Positions 14,740-23,145 of a DNA stretch of 34,170 nucleotides are shown here, one piece after another. Under the pieces are notes generated by a model. That model made no database searches and was not told where the DNA came from. It saw only the letters and a program-made list of their open reading frames with translations. This stretch comes from Candidatus Limosilactobacillus intestinipullorum. Its GTDB lineage: Bacteria; Bacillota; Bacilli; Lactobacillales; Lactobacillaceae. The stretch spans positions 1 to 34,170 of the forward strand of contig DXAF01000004.1 in the NCBI GenBank assembly GCA_019117185.1, in the 5' to 3' direction. Both the position numbers and the translations under genes were made by a program. Every line of letters begins with the position of its first letter. The first letter of the stretch is position 1.

Positions 14740-16194
14740 TCAATCATGCTGGCCAGGGTTCTTCCCCCCGTTAAGGGCGGCTTGCCGCCGCAGGTAGCGC
14801 CAAATTTGGGGCCGGTACCGCCGCAGGGCAAAAAGTAAAACCAGGTAGACAGTAATGCATAGGCCGATCCAGACCGGGTTTTGGGAAATGAAGGCCGTAA
14901 ACACCAGTGCATTGAATGGCCGGGCCATGAGGTTAAAACTAGTAACCAGGACGACTCCAGCGGGGATTGCGGCACCATAATGTGAGATCGCCCCGGTGTA
15001 AATATTGGCTAACCAGCTGGAACAGTATAGCCCCAGGCTAAACCAGACAACCCCATTCGCAATTACCTTAAGGATATTGCCGTTAGTAATTGCAACTATT
15101 GATTCGACCATGAAGGGCAGTGCGATCAGGTCGACCACCGGCAGGGTTTGGTTACCGGGAAGGAGGAAGGCAATGACCACCATGATGGGGATCAATAAGA
15201 CCCCGGAGATAATCGTTGCTGGTTCACCATACCCCACTCCATCGTCAACCGCTAAGAACCAACGTTTACGGTCATCGATCACGCTAGCATCGTTGCCGCT
15301 TGCCGTAACTTTTTGGCGCCGCTGCTGGTCAATGCTTTCGGCCAGTGGTTTAAATGCCCGGGCAAAGACGTCGGTAACAAGTGGGAAGATGGTCATTACC
15401 GCGGATAGCTGTACCGCAAACTGGAGGATTTGTCCCCAGGCTCGGTAGTCCCCTAACCGGGTTAAGTTGGCCAATATTCCAATTAACAGACCCAAAATCG
15501 CCCCCAGTGACGTTGGTTCCCCGAAGAGCCCTAACCGCTGTTGTAAGTTTTGTGGTGTTAGCTTGACCCGGTTTAGTTTCAATATATTCCATAACGGGTC
15601 CAGAATAATGGCTGGTATCGTTTGAACAATGTTTTGAGCCGCGCAGACCGTTGTATTATTAATATGATAATAAGATGACCACCGGTCTGCCTGAACTTCT
15701 GCTAGCAATAAAGTGTATAGCAAGATAAAAAACGCTAGTCCCATTGATAACCAATAATTATGGGTAACGTAGTAGGCCAACGTTCCCCAAATCATAAAGC
15801 CAAAGTTGTTCCAGAGGTTAGACGGCATGAAGACCTTCGTCACGCCGACCGCAAACAAGAGAAATTCGGCAATTAGGCCAAAGACGAAGAAGGACAAGCC
15901 AACGGAAGAGCCAAAGCTGGCTAATGCACCGGCCTGCCAACCAATGTCGACGACCGGTAACTTAATTCTTGAAGTATCGACCATCTGCCGAATGATCTTC
16001 GTGACTACCGGGGTAAACATACCAATGATCCAAGAAAAGCCGGTGAGACCAACCCCCGCGTAGATCCCCGATTGAACGGCCTTCTTAAAGGGTAACCGCA
16101 GGCAAAGGGCGATTACAAAAATCATGATGGGAACCACGATCGTTGCGCCAAAGGCCTTAAAAAAATGATTAACAAATTCAAGCAAATAAACCAC
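14740..16194 (-). CDS. Orphan PTS galactitol-family EIIC component
   Basis: A 484-residue membrane protein of the GatC family. It begins with about three helices (IVVPIMIFVIALCLRLPFKKAVQSGIYAGVGLTGF), then has HNYW and GEP segments, and at least nine hydrophobic helices in all. EIIC forms the sugar channel that takes galactitol or a related polyol or sugar with phosphorylation by EIIA and EIIB. Neither partner nor any metabolic gene is adjacent, so it must borrow partners encoded elsewhere, have another role, or be a relic. Start GTG at 16194 has only a weak purine-rich AGAGAAGAA upstream, so the N-terminus is uncertain. Its 3' end is 18 bases from the convergent Spx-like gene. Confidence 0.8.
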   Translation of the reverse strand: MVYLLEFVNHFFKAFGATIVVPIMIFVIALCLRLPFKKAVQSGIYAGVGLTGFSWIIGMFTPVVTKIIRQMVDTSRIKLPVVDIGWQAGALASFGSSVGLSFFVFGLIAEFLLFAVGVTKVFMPSNLWNNFGFMIWGTLAYYVTHNYWLSMGLAFFILLYTLLLAEVQADRWSSYYHINNTTVCAAQNIVQTIPAIILDPLWNILKLNRVKLTPQNLQQRLGLFGEPTSLGAILGLLIGILANLTRLGDYRAWGQILQFAVQLSAVMTIFPLVTDVFARAFKPLAESIDQQRRQKVTASGNDASVIDDRKRWFLAVDDGVGYGEPATIISGVLLIPIMVVIAFLLPGNQTLPVVDLIALPFMVESIVAITNGNILKVIANGVVWFSLGLYCSSWLANIYTGAISHYGAAIPAGVVLVTSFNLMARPFNALVFTAFISQNPVWIGLCITVYLVLLFALRRYRPQIWRYLRRQAALNGGKNPGQHD

Positions 16195-16340
16195 TTCTTC
16201 TCTTCTGAATAGTTGATTATAATCCGATGGATGATCATCGATGCCTCAATCATAGCTTTAAATCACAGAACGCGCTATAGCAAAGGCACTATAACAAAAA
16301 TAATAGTAATAAGTCATTAATCGTAAAGGGGGTGGCATTC

Positions 16341-17009
16341 TTGCAAGAGCTTGATTGGTGTTTGCGAATGTTACTAGCAGCATTTTGTGGTGGCATCATT
16401 GGCTTTGAGCGGAAAAGTAAGGCTAAAAATGCTGGGATCCGAACCCACGCACTAATTGCCCTGGGGGCGGCCCTGGTAATGATCGTCTCTAAGTACGGTT
16501 TCTTTGACCTACTTAAGATTACCCATGATAATTGGGCGGTCGACCCCTCGCGGATTGCTGCCCAGGTCGTTAGCGGGATCGGTTTCCTTGGTGCGGGGAC
16601 AATTATTAACCGTCACGACCAGATTATCGATGGCCTGACCACCGTCGCCGGAATCTGGGTGACCGGTGCAATTGGACTCGCCTACGGTAGTGGCCTGTAT
16701 AGCATCGGAGTTATTGGGACCGCCTGTGTCCTATTGGCCGAAGTTCTCGGAAAGTACATTGATCAGTTTGCCCTTCACCAGGGCCGGGGCTTTTCGTGTT
16801 TTATCCTATTAGACGGGACCACTGACCAACTTCGCGCGGTCATTGATCACTTAAACCAGCGGTACTTTAAAGCACCACTGAAGTACACCATTTATAACTA
16901 TAAGGATGGCAAGGTCACCTGTCGCTTGTTTGGTGAGTTACGTCCACAAATCCGGCCTGAAAATATCTTTGAAGACCTCGTATGGATAACGTTAAAACTG
17001 TTGAATTAG
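16341..17009 (+). CDS. MgtC/SapB-family membrane protein
   Basis: About 222 residues with an N-terminal MgtC domain of four helices: LRMLLAAFCGGIIGFERKSK, NAGIRTHALIALGAALVMIVS, RIAAQVVSGIGFLGAGTII and GLTTVAGIWVTGAIGLA are the family signatures. An ACT-like soluble C-terminal domain follows. MgtC proteins are associated with magnesium limitation, acid stress and survival in hosts, and in Salmonella act on the F-type ATPase. I prefer TTG at 16341 because AAAGGGGG is 8 bases upstream; an in-frame GTG at 16332 abuts the RBS. Confidence 0.88.
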   Translation: MQELDWCLRMLLAAFCGGIIGFERKSKAKNAGIRTHALIALGAALVMIVSKYGFFDLLKITHDNWAVDPSRIAAQVVSGIGFLGAGTIINRHDQIIDGLTTVAGIWVTGAIGLAYGSGLYSIGVIGTACVLLAEVLGKYIDQFALHQGRGFSCFILLDGTTDQLRAVIDHLNQRYFKAPLKYTIYNYKDGKVTCRLFGELRPQIRPENIFEDLVWITLKLLN

Positions 17010-17011
17010 AA

Positions 17012-17120
17012 TAGTTAGCTTGCTAGTTCGCTTTTTGAAACACGGCAAGCCTGTAAAAAGTACAAAGAGGCCTTTAGTGTTTGGATTTTCCAAATGCTAA
17101 AGGCCTCTTTGTGTACTGCG
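17012..17120 (-). repeat. Structured intergenic repeat, copy B
   Basis: On the minus strand this copy also starts CGCAGTACACAAA and ends GAACTAGCAAGCTA. Its hairpin is stronger than in copy A: 16 bp with arms ACAAAGAGGCCTTTAG and CTAAAGGCCTCTTTGT, capped by TTTGGA-AAA-TCCAAA. Against copy A the arms change CC/GG to TT/AA in step. It begins 3 bases after the mgtC-like gene, on the opposite strand, and may also help end that transcript. Confidence 0.7.
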
Positions 17121-17242
17121 TTACATCATTTTTAACTATATCTAGTATTATAGTACGGTTCCCCTTTTAACTTACTCGGAAGTAGCTCATAAATGTGGTA
17201 TCCTAAGGGGCATCATAATCAACCGATTATTGGAGTGTTTTA

Positions 17243-18454
17243 ATGAGACGTTATCAGTTTCTTACCAATCTATACCTATTGATTTGCGCCCTTAGCATTG
17301 GCGCCCTGACTGGTCTATACTTAAATGTCATTAATTTTGTTATCCACCTTGTGTGGAAGAGTTTGCCAACCTGGCTCAGCATTCCAGCTGAATGGCAGGC
17401 CGTTGCGATTATCATGCCAAGTAGTATTTTAATCGGGCTAGCGCAAAAGTACGTTGGGGCCTACCCACTAACCATTGCCCAGATATTGGGCGAAGTTCGC
17501 GTTCAGGGGCATTTTTCCTACCAAAACTGGTGGAAAATTCTTTTTATGGCGCTCCTGATCCTTGGTGCCGGTGCCAGCATCGGTCCGGAAGCGAGCGCCA
17601 GTGGGCTGGTAGCGGGGATGGTCTATTGGTTGGGGAGTCGGTACAAATTGCTTCGTGACCAGGCCCCCGTTAACTCCGCTAAGTCCCTTGCTAGTCAACT
17701 ACAGGCAATCATTTTTACCCGGCTGAGCCACGGTCAGCAATTAAGGCCCATTAGTACCTACTTTTCAAGTCGCCGGCAACGCCAGGCCTTTTATTTGGGA
17801 TGGACCCTGGTCGGACTGGTCGGTTTCTTTTCTTACTTTCACTTTTTCCCCCAGGAAGGGGTAATTGGCTTCCACCATCCCCCACTCCACTGGCAGTGGC
17901 AGGCGATCCTTGTGGTGGTCCCAGCACTCGTTGTTGGTTGGGGCAGTGGCTTTGGCTTCGTTAAGGTCAGCCGCATCAGTGAACGGTGGCTGGGTGATAC
18001 TAAGTGGCCCCTGCTTAAGGCGATCGGCGGTGGCCTCTTATTAGGCCTTGGAGCACGCTTTAGCCCTGCCGTCCTCTTCTCCGGTGAGTTTAACATCGTA
18101 CCGTTTGCCCACCATTCATTAGCAATGAGTCCCCTGTTCTTGATCACCCTTGCGATAGTAAAGACGGTTGTAACCAACTTTGGTTTTGCCTTAGGCTGGC
18201 GTGGGGGAACTATTTTCCCGGCAATTTTTAGTAGTCTCGCAACTGGCGCGGCCCTTGCCCAGGCCTTCCCCTGGATGCCCCGCTTAACTGCAACCCTAGT
18301 CGTGGCGACAGCCATTACAATTATCTTGGAAAAGCCATTGGTTAGTGCGGCAATTTTAATTCTGCTACTGCCAATCCAGTTAAGTCCCTTCATTATTCTG
18401 ACTTGCTTCGCTACCAACTGGCTAGTAGATAAGCACCCCCAGTTAAAGCCTTAA
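17243..18454 (+). CDS. ClC-family chloride channel or antiporter
   Basis: A 403-residue membrane protein with about ten helices. The ClC filter motifs are recognisable in variant form: GAGASIGPEASASG (the G-K/R-E-G-P region, here with Pro-Glu) and WRGGTIFPAIFSS (the G-x-F-x-P motif). The usual N-terminal GSGIP is not evident. The family moves chloride or fluoride, often in exchange for protons, and supports acid resistance. GGAG is 8 bases before the ATG at 17243. It is a single gene; an IS200/IS605 element starts 38 bases after its stop codon. Confidence 0.8.
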   Translation: MRRYQFLTNLYLLICALSIGALTGLYLNVINFVIHLVWKSLPTWLSIPAEWQAVAIIMPSSILIGLAQKYVGAYPLTIAQILGEVRVQGHFSYQNWWKILFMALLILGAGASIGPEASASGLVAGMVYWLGSRYKLLRDQAPVNSAKSLASQLQAIIFTRLSHGQQLRPISTYFSSRRQRQAFYLGWTLVGLVGFFSYFHFFPQEGVIGFHHPPLHWQWQAILVVVPALVVGWGSGFGFVKVSRISERWLGDTKWPLLKAIGGGLLLGLGARFSPAVLFSGEFNIVPFAHHSLAMSPLFLITLAIVKTVVTNFGFALGWRGGTIFPAIFSSLATGAALAQAFPWMPRLTATLVVATAITIILEKPLVSAAILILLLPIQLSPFIILTCFATNWLVDKHPQLKP

Positions 18455-18491
18455 CAGATCCCTGCAATGTGACATTTTCGCCTTATTTGGT

Positions 18492-18667
18492 GTCAACCAC
18501 TACTGACTAAAGCCAGTGGCTTGTGAGCTAAAAATTCCAGCGGATTTTAGACCACAATTTACATAGATACAGACAACTTGCTTGACCAACAATAGTTATA
18601 ATCAAGTAGTGGTTGTCTAATTGCCAATGTCTTTTATGTCCCCAGGTTACCATAGGGACAATTATGA
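18492..18667 (-). other. Right end of the IS element, possible omega-RNA region
   Basis: The stretch between the tnpB stop codon and the right border (minus strand) ends in GCCACTGG-CTTTAGTCAGTAGTGG and GTTGAC. In IS605-type elements this segment usually encodes the 3' scaffold of the TnpB guide RNA, with guide bases just beyond the border. Here the adjacent flank on the minus strand begins ACCAAATAAGGCG. Whether an RNA is still made cannot be told. Confidence 0.4.
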
Positions 18668-19916
18668 TTACGCTAGCTTAGTAATTCCCTTATCAAGAAT
18701 GTTATTAGCAGCGTTCCAATTACGAATATGGTGAGCTCCACAGTTTGGACACGTCCATTTTCGATCAGCTAATGTTAGCTTCTTAGCATTATTAGCTCCC
18801 ATAACAAAGCCACAATCATTGCAAATTTGAGTGGTATTCTTAAGATCAACAGTTACAAACTGACAATTATATAAATCGACTTTATAAGCTCGCATCTCAA
18901 GAAAAGATCGCCAGCCAACATCATTAATGCTAAGCGCTAAAGCATGATTTTTGAGCATATTCTTACTACGTAACTCCTCAGCTACTACTAAATCGTGATT
19001 CTTGATTAGTGTAGTAGAGACCTGTTGGAGAAAATTATTTCGTTGCTTCATTACTTTATCATGAAGTTTAGCAACTAATAAACGTTGTTTTTGATAGTTT
19101 TTACTATCCCGTAAGGAACGCTGTTCTTTTTTAGCAGGCGTTAACGCCTAGATAGTGTACGCTGCTCTTTAGCTAATTTCTCCTTAATGGTGCGGTAATA
19201 GTGAGGATTGGAAACAGTGTGTCCTTGACTATCGGTTAAGAAATTATCGGTATTAAGGTCAATCCCGATGTGGCCCTGATTAGCTCTTTTAGCCTAGACA
19301 AAAGGAACATCTGACGCCAACTACATGGAAATGTAGAACCGATCAGCGGCATCCTTAGTTAGGGTAACGGTTCCGATTCTAATTTCACTATTACGGTTTA
19401 GTAAGCGACTTTGCGATCCAGTAACTCTCAAGCGCCCAATTTTAGGCACTTTGACATGGCCATTATCAATAAAACAGATGGTACCATTAGTCAGTAAAGC
19501 CCTTTGTTGGCCTGGATACTGGCAATTAGTTTGGTAGCGCCAACAATAGCTTTTCCGGTGAAATTTCGGAACCCCAGCAGTATGTACCTTTCGAAAAGCA
19601 CGCCAAGCCTTCCGGTAGTTCTGAATGGCATTGGCCTTTGTTAAGCTATCAATTCGTCTATCTTCCAGAAATTGAAAATGATTGGACATTTGCTTGGCGT
19701 TTTGGCGCAACACTAGTTGTTTGATACGATCTTGGACAGTATCAATTGGAAATTTAACCCTTCTAAGTTGCATAAGTTCTTGACCGATAGCGATCATTTC
19801 GTTATAGACAAAACGACTGGCGTCACTGTTAACTTTAATCAACTTTTTTGTTGGTCACTGGGATAGCAACGCATCTTAAGACCGTAGTGATACTGCATTC
19901 TTGACATTGACTTCAT
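18668..19916 (-). pseudogene. tnpB: tnpB (RNA-guided nuclease/accessory protein), broken
   Basis: The reconstructed protein starts MKSMSRMQYHYGLKMR at ATG 19916 with AGAGGTG upstream. A one-base deletion in an A-run (19844-19849) breaks the frame after about 24 codons. In-frame TAG codons lie at 19321-19323 and about 30 bases further on, and a second frameshift is near 19145. The RuvC-I region (GIDLNTDNF), RuvC-II (VVAEELRSKNML) and the zinc finger CNDC...CPNC are still readable. The RuvC-III Asp appears replaced: RNWNAANNI in place of the usual RDxNAAxNI. TnpB would be inactive both by truncation and by catalytic loss. Confidence 0.85.
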
Positions 19917-19990
19917 ATTATTTCACCTCTTTACCTGTTATACTTGTATTGCATCATATGCCAATGACTATAAATATGGAGACAATTAGA

Positions 19991-20477
19991 ATGAACGAAG
20001 AAAAAAATAAAAGGTGCAATATATACCAGAAGATATATCTATAATTTTCATTTTCACTTAATCTGGGTAACTAAGTATCGTCACAAGACCTTCATCACTG
20101 AAAAGCTTATTAATGAAGTGAAAGAAATTTTACGACAAACAGCGCAGGACAACCAGATAATCATCGAAAAGATGAAAGTAATGCCAGACCATGTACATAT
20201 GCTAATTAGTTTTCCACCTAGTAAAGCGGCAACGAGTGCCATCAAAGCCCTCAAAGGTCGAAGTGCCTTTATTTTTCTCAAAAGACATCCAGAGATTAGA
20301 AAATCTCGATATTGGGGTGGACATCTTTGGTCACCTAGTTACTACATGAGTACTTTAGGAAATATGAGCAAAGAAGTAGTAGAAAAATATATCAACGATC
20401 AGAAATACAATGAAAGAAATAAGAAAAGCCCCTTACGGTGGAGCGGCTCAAGTGATGCCTATCCATCCCATGACTAA
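19991..20477 (+). pseudogene. tnpA: tnpA (HUH/Y1 transposase), probably frameshifted
   Basis: The reading frame encoding KGAIYTRRYIYNFHFHLIWVTKYR, PDHVHMLI (HUH motif) and YYMSTLGNMSKEVVEKYINDQ (catalytic Tyr with the downstream Gln) is intact from about 20010 to 20477. The natural start ATG 19991 (MNEEKNK) is in another frame: one base too many (or two too few) lies in the A-rich stretch 20001-20012. The first ATG in the main frame is 20118, which would lose the first quarter of the protein. The lesion may be real decay or programmed slippage on the poly-A; decay fits the state of tnpB. Confidence 0.75.
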
Positions 20478-20485
20478 AGTCACGG
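20468..20485. repeat. Left-end hairpin of the IS element
   Basis: CCATGACT-aa-AGTCACGG (one mismatch) overlaps the end of tnpA. It is the type of imperfect hairpin bound by TnpA near the cleavage site. Confidence 0.65.
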
Positions 20486-20551
20486 AATTTTCGGTAAACA
20501 TCATTAAAATATTGGTAACCACAGCACACGATAAAGGCAGGTCGAATTACA

Positions 20552-21643
20552 GTGATTCATAACATTCGCACGGTTTCCAATTACATTGAAGAAATCGAAC
20601 AGTTGATTAACAATAAGAATCATAATTACTACTTTCGGGGGCAAGATGACGCCTTTTCGAACACATTGCCATCAATCTTTCGGAGCCGGAAACTGTTAGA
20701 CAACGAAGACAACATGTTTAATGACTTCCTAATGACTGACCCCCAGTTATTTGAAAAGTGCCGTACTAACTTTGAACGAATGGCCTTAATGGAACACTAC
20801 CACCTCCCGACCCGCTTACTTGACGTAACTACCAACCCCTTAATCGCCCTTTTCTTTGCGGTTAAGGGGGGGCAGGGAAATGGGGAGGTATACATCTATA
20901 AGGACCAGCCGAACCGCAATAAACTCGCCCAAATGCTCGACCAGCGTGGGTGGCACTACCTCATCGCCGAATACGAAAGTAAGAGTCGTTTAACTAGCCA
21001 CAGTTACTTTAAGAAAAATGCCTTTAGTAACGAAATGCAGCTCGAATCTTCCCTCGCCCGTCAATCGATGGCCGATAAGAGTGCCTTCTTCCAAACAATA
21101 AAAAACTTCTACAAGGCAGATAATGATTATATTGCCCAGGAGCATAAGTTGTGGAGCCATAGTTACGCGAGCTATTTTGATGACCAAGATCCGAGCTACT
21201 TTGCTGACTTTAAGCATGACCTGCAGACCTTGCCCTTCCTCCGCCTCTTTGAAGAAGCCAAACGCGACATCCCGAGTTTTGCTAACAAGCTCAACCCCCT
21301 GGAGCTAATTGTCCCCAAGATTGTTACGATCAAGCGGATGAGTCGGCGGATGGAGAACCAGCAGGGGCTGTTTCTCTTCGTTCCCTTCATCGGTGAAGAA
21401 TATGACCAGTCTGTTGAAATTGATTATGCCGAAGTCGAGCGACGGACCCAACTGGCCATTGATATTCTGAGCCTCTATAATCCAGATAATCCGGACGACA
21501 AGGAGAAGTATATCATCCCGGCCAAGTATAAGCGGCCGATCTTAGATGAATTGGCCAAGTTAGGGATTGATTACAGTTTCATCTACCCAGAAGACCACGC
21601 CAAAAAGGCTGAAATGATCAGAGAAAAGTACCTTGGGCTATAA
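20552..21643 (+). CDS. FRG-domain protein
   Basis: A 363-residue soluble protein with an FRG domain. NYYFRGQD is at about residues 25-32, LPSIFRS at about 40-46, and EHYHLPTRLLDVTTNPLIALFFAVKG at about 81-106. The C-terminal half (IVPKIVTIKRMSRRMENQQGLFLFVPF, then IPAKYKRPILDELAKLGIDYSFIYPE) also belongs to longer members of the family. FRG is named from its Phe-Arg-Gly motif, its biochemical role is unknown, and such genes are often in variable regions near mobile elements. Start GTG at 20552 with AGG about 10 bases upstream. It begins 58 bases from the IS element, so the insertion may have displaced its natural promoter. Confidence 0.85.
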   Translation: MIHNIRTVSNYIEEIEQLINNKNHNYYFRGQDDAFSNTLPSIFRSRKLLDNEDNMFNDFLMTDPQLFEKCRTNFERMALMEHYHLPTRLLDVTTNPLIALFFAVKGGQGNGEVYIYKDQPNRNKLAQMLDQRGWHYLIAEYESKSRLTSHSYFKKNAFSNEMQLESSLARQSMADKSAFFQTIKNFYKADNDYIAQEHKLWSHSYASYFDDQDPSYFADFKHDLQTLPFLRLFEEAKRDIPSFANKLNPLELIVPKIVTIKRMSRRMENQQGLFLFVPFIGEEYDQSVEIDYAEVERRTQLAIDILSLYNPDNPDDKEKYIIPAKYKRPILDELAKLGIDYSFIYPEDHAKKAEMIREKYLGL

Positions 21644-21702
21644 CTAAAATACCTGTACTGATGCAGATTAAATTTCCGCATGAGTACAGGTGTTTTTTAG
21701 TT
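21642..21702. terminator. Bidirectional terminator
   Basis: AACTAAAA-ACCTGTACT pairs with AGTACAGGT-TTTTTAGTT, with a GATGC/GCATG inner pairing. It serves the convergent FRG gene and Crp/Fnr gene; the latter's stop codon lies inside it. Confidence 0.85.
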
Positions 21703-22338
21703 AGATTCTAAAACCTTGATCTGCCGCAAGTGACGATCAATCTTGCCTTGCTTTTGAAGGTGGGTTAGCTGACGCGATAGTGTTTCCGGACTGGTCCCCA
21801 AGTAAGAGGCCAGGTCCTTAAGCCTCAACGGCAGGGTCACGTTCATGCTCCCCTGGTCCACTACCAATTGCTTTAGGTACGCAGCCACCCGCTCTTCAAT
21901 GTTGGGTAACCCCATTAACTGAGTTTGACGACGGAGAGCGTTAATCGTGGCCGCCTGACCCGCCAGTAGCTTCACAGCAACATCGTTATATTGTTGGATA
22001 AGACCGATAAAGTCAGCCCGTTGTAAAATACAGATGTCACTGGGAGCTGTCATTTCCACATAACTATCCTTGTTGCTTGCCCCTAATAGCCAAGTTTCAC
22101 CAACATAGTCCCCCGTTGTTAGGGGGCGCTGGACTTGTTCATCGCCAGTTTGACTTAGTTGGTATAGTCGACCGTGGCCACTTTTTACAATCACCAACCG
22201 GTTACTGTTGTCAGGACTTGCAACAACCGTCCCCCGTTCAACATGCTGGTGGTGAACGAGTCGTTCAATTCGGCGCTGCTGGTCAATATCAAGTTGGTTA
22301 AAAAGTGGTACTAGCTGCACACAAAGTTCTTCTGCCAT
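21697..22338 (-). CDS. Crp/Fnr-family transcription regulator
   Basis: A 213-residue protein with an N-terminal cyclic nucleotide-like beta-barrel (residues about 20-120, including LTTGDYVGETWLL), a dimer helix and a winged HTH_Crp (LRLKDLASYLGTSPETLSRQLTHLQKQGKI, about 168-197). Only one Cys is near the N-terminus (Cys6), so the four-Cys iron-sulfur cluster of Fnr is absent, and the two-Cys pattern of Flp is not seen either. Its ligand or signal is unknown. It is last in an operon with the ferritin-like, HMA and P1B-ATPase genes, 18 bases after the ferritin-like stop. An FNR-type site stands in front of the operon (25100-25119), so autoregulation is likely. Confidence 0.85.
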   Translation of the reverse strand: MAEELCVQLVPLFNQLDIDQQRRIERLVHHQHVERGTVVASPDNSNRLVIVKSGHGRLYQLSQTGDEQVQRPLTTGDYVGETWLLGASNKDSYVEMTAPSDICILQRADFIGLIQQYNDVAVKLLAGQAATINALRRQTQLMGLPNIEERVAAYLKQLVVDQGSMNVTLPLRLKDLASYLGTSPETLSRQLTHLQKQGKIDRHLRQIKVLESN

Positions 22339-22356
22339 TTGAAACTCCCCCGCGGC

Positions 22357-22902
22357 TTAAAAGTCATCGTCATCTTCTTCAGTATACAACCCGGTGCGCA
22401 GTTCGTGGCCTAAGAAGCGCTGGGTGAGGGCAATTTGGTCCTTAATCCACGCTAACAAGGAGCTTAAGTTAGCGCCTAATTCCGGCCAATCTTCTTTTTG
22501 GGCCAGGCTAATTGCTTTGGTAATAAACAGGGTCTGGGTATCGAAATCCTTAACTAGGTTAAACAGCTGGTCTGCACCGGCATCATACTTAGCGGCCCCG
22601 TTCTCTTCCAACATTGTGTATTCCTTAAATTGGGCAATCGTTGTGGGAATGCTTTCGCCGTTGTTAACCAGCAACCGGTTAAGACAGTTAAAGGTGGCTT
22701 GCTCGTGAACAATCCATTGGTCAGCGTACTGGTCTAACAGCAAGGCCGCCGGACCCTGGGCGAACAACTTAGCTTGGCTAATCTTAAGCGTGTGAATCAG
22801 TAGGTTGGCGATAATGTGACCAGTCATTGCCCCAGCCGTTGGCGTGTGGTGGTCAACATCGCTTTGCTTTAATTCTTGTTCATACCGTTCTTGACTTGTC
22901 AT
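22357..22902 (-). CDS. Dps/ferritin-like protein
   Basis: A 181-residue all-helical protein with a Dps-like pattern. LLIHTLKISQAKLFAQGP and QYADQWIVHEQATFNCLNRLLVNNGESIPTT (about 55-85) correspond to the helices that carry the inter-subunit iron ligands, though several are not the classical residues. The C-terminus is very acidic (EEDDDDF). Dps proteins store iron and protect DNA from peroxide. I chose ATG at 22902 with AGGAG 7 bases upstream; the longer in-frame extension overlaps the HMA gene in another frame. Its place between metal-transport genes and the regulator supports a metal role. Confidence 0.7.
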   Translation of the reverse strand: MTSQERYEQELKQSDVDHHTPTAGAMTGHIIANLLIHTLKISQAKLFAQGPAALLLDQYADQWIVHEQATFNCLNRLLVNNGESIPTTIAQFKEYTMLEENGAAKYDAGADQLFNLVKDFDTQTLFITKAISLAQKEDWPELGANLSSLLAWIKDQIALTQRFLGHELRTGLYTEEDDDDF

Positions 22903-22903
22903 T

Positions 22904-23131
22904 TTAGATCTCCTTTTCCTTGACTCCTTGAACCGTGTACCCCATTTTTTCGATGTTCGCTTGCACGACTTTCGGGTCTGCTTTGACCGGATCAAGGGTA
23001 AATTTCACCTTGCCCGCGTTAAAAAGCACTTTCACATCGGCCGTACCATCGACTGCTTCCACGCTCTTTTGAATTTTAGTTAAACACGATGGACACGTTA
23101 ATCCACCAAGTTTCATCATTACTTTTTCCAT
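22904..23131 (-). CDS. Heavy-metal-associated (HMA) domain chaperone
   Basis: A 75-residue protein that is a single HMA ferredoxin-like fold. GGLTCPSCLTKI (about residues 9-20) holds the metal-binding Cys-x-x-Cys, and NIEKMGYTV is the conserved C-terminal part. Such proteins deliver Cu(I), Zn or similar metals to a P1B ATPase. The adjacent ATPase has no HMA domain of its own, so this gene probably supplies it in trans. It lies 14 bases after the ATPase stop and ends 1 base before the ferritin-like ATG. Confidence 0.88.
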   Translation of the reverse strand: MEKVMMKLGGLTCPSCLTKIQKSVEAVDGTADVKVLFNAGKVKFTLDPVKADPKVVQANIEKMGYTVQGVKEKEI

Positions 23132-23145
23132 TTTGGCTCACTTCC

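Larger units (their letters stand above)
18492..20493. mobile_element. Decayed IS200/IS605-family insertion sequence (IS605 group)
   Basis: Divergent tnpA (plus) and tnpB (minus) are framed by subterminal hairpins. The tnpB side has CCACT...AGTGG with GTTGAC at the border (18492-18520). The tnpA side has CCATGACT-aa-AGTCACGG (20468-20485), then the flanking sequence GTAAAC, the complement of GTTTAC. This suits the TTAC/TTGAC-like cleavage and target motifs of the family. Length is about 2.0 kb. No target duplication is expected for this family. Both genes carry frameshifts, so it is unlikely to move by itself. Borders are approximate. Confidence 0.8.

Noticed and set aside
16195..16340. Magnesium riboswitch before the mgtC-like gene
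   Set aside because: The leader is short and AT-rich, with no ykok- or mgtA-like conserved fold and no terminator stem that I could find.
18492..20493. Active TnpB guide-RNA system
   Set aside because: tnpB has frameshifts, stop codons and a replaced RuvC-III Asp, so it cannot be a working nuclease from this copy.
22903..22995. N-terminal extension of the Dps-like protein
   Set aside because: It is the HMA chaperone gene read in another frame; ATG 22902 has AGGAG at the right distance.
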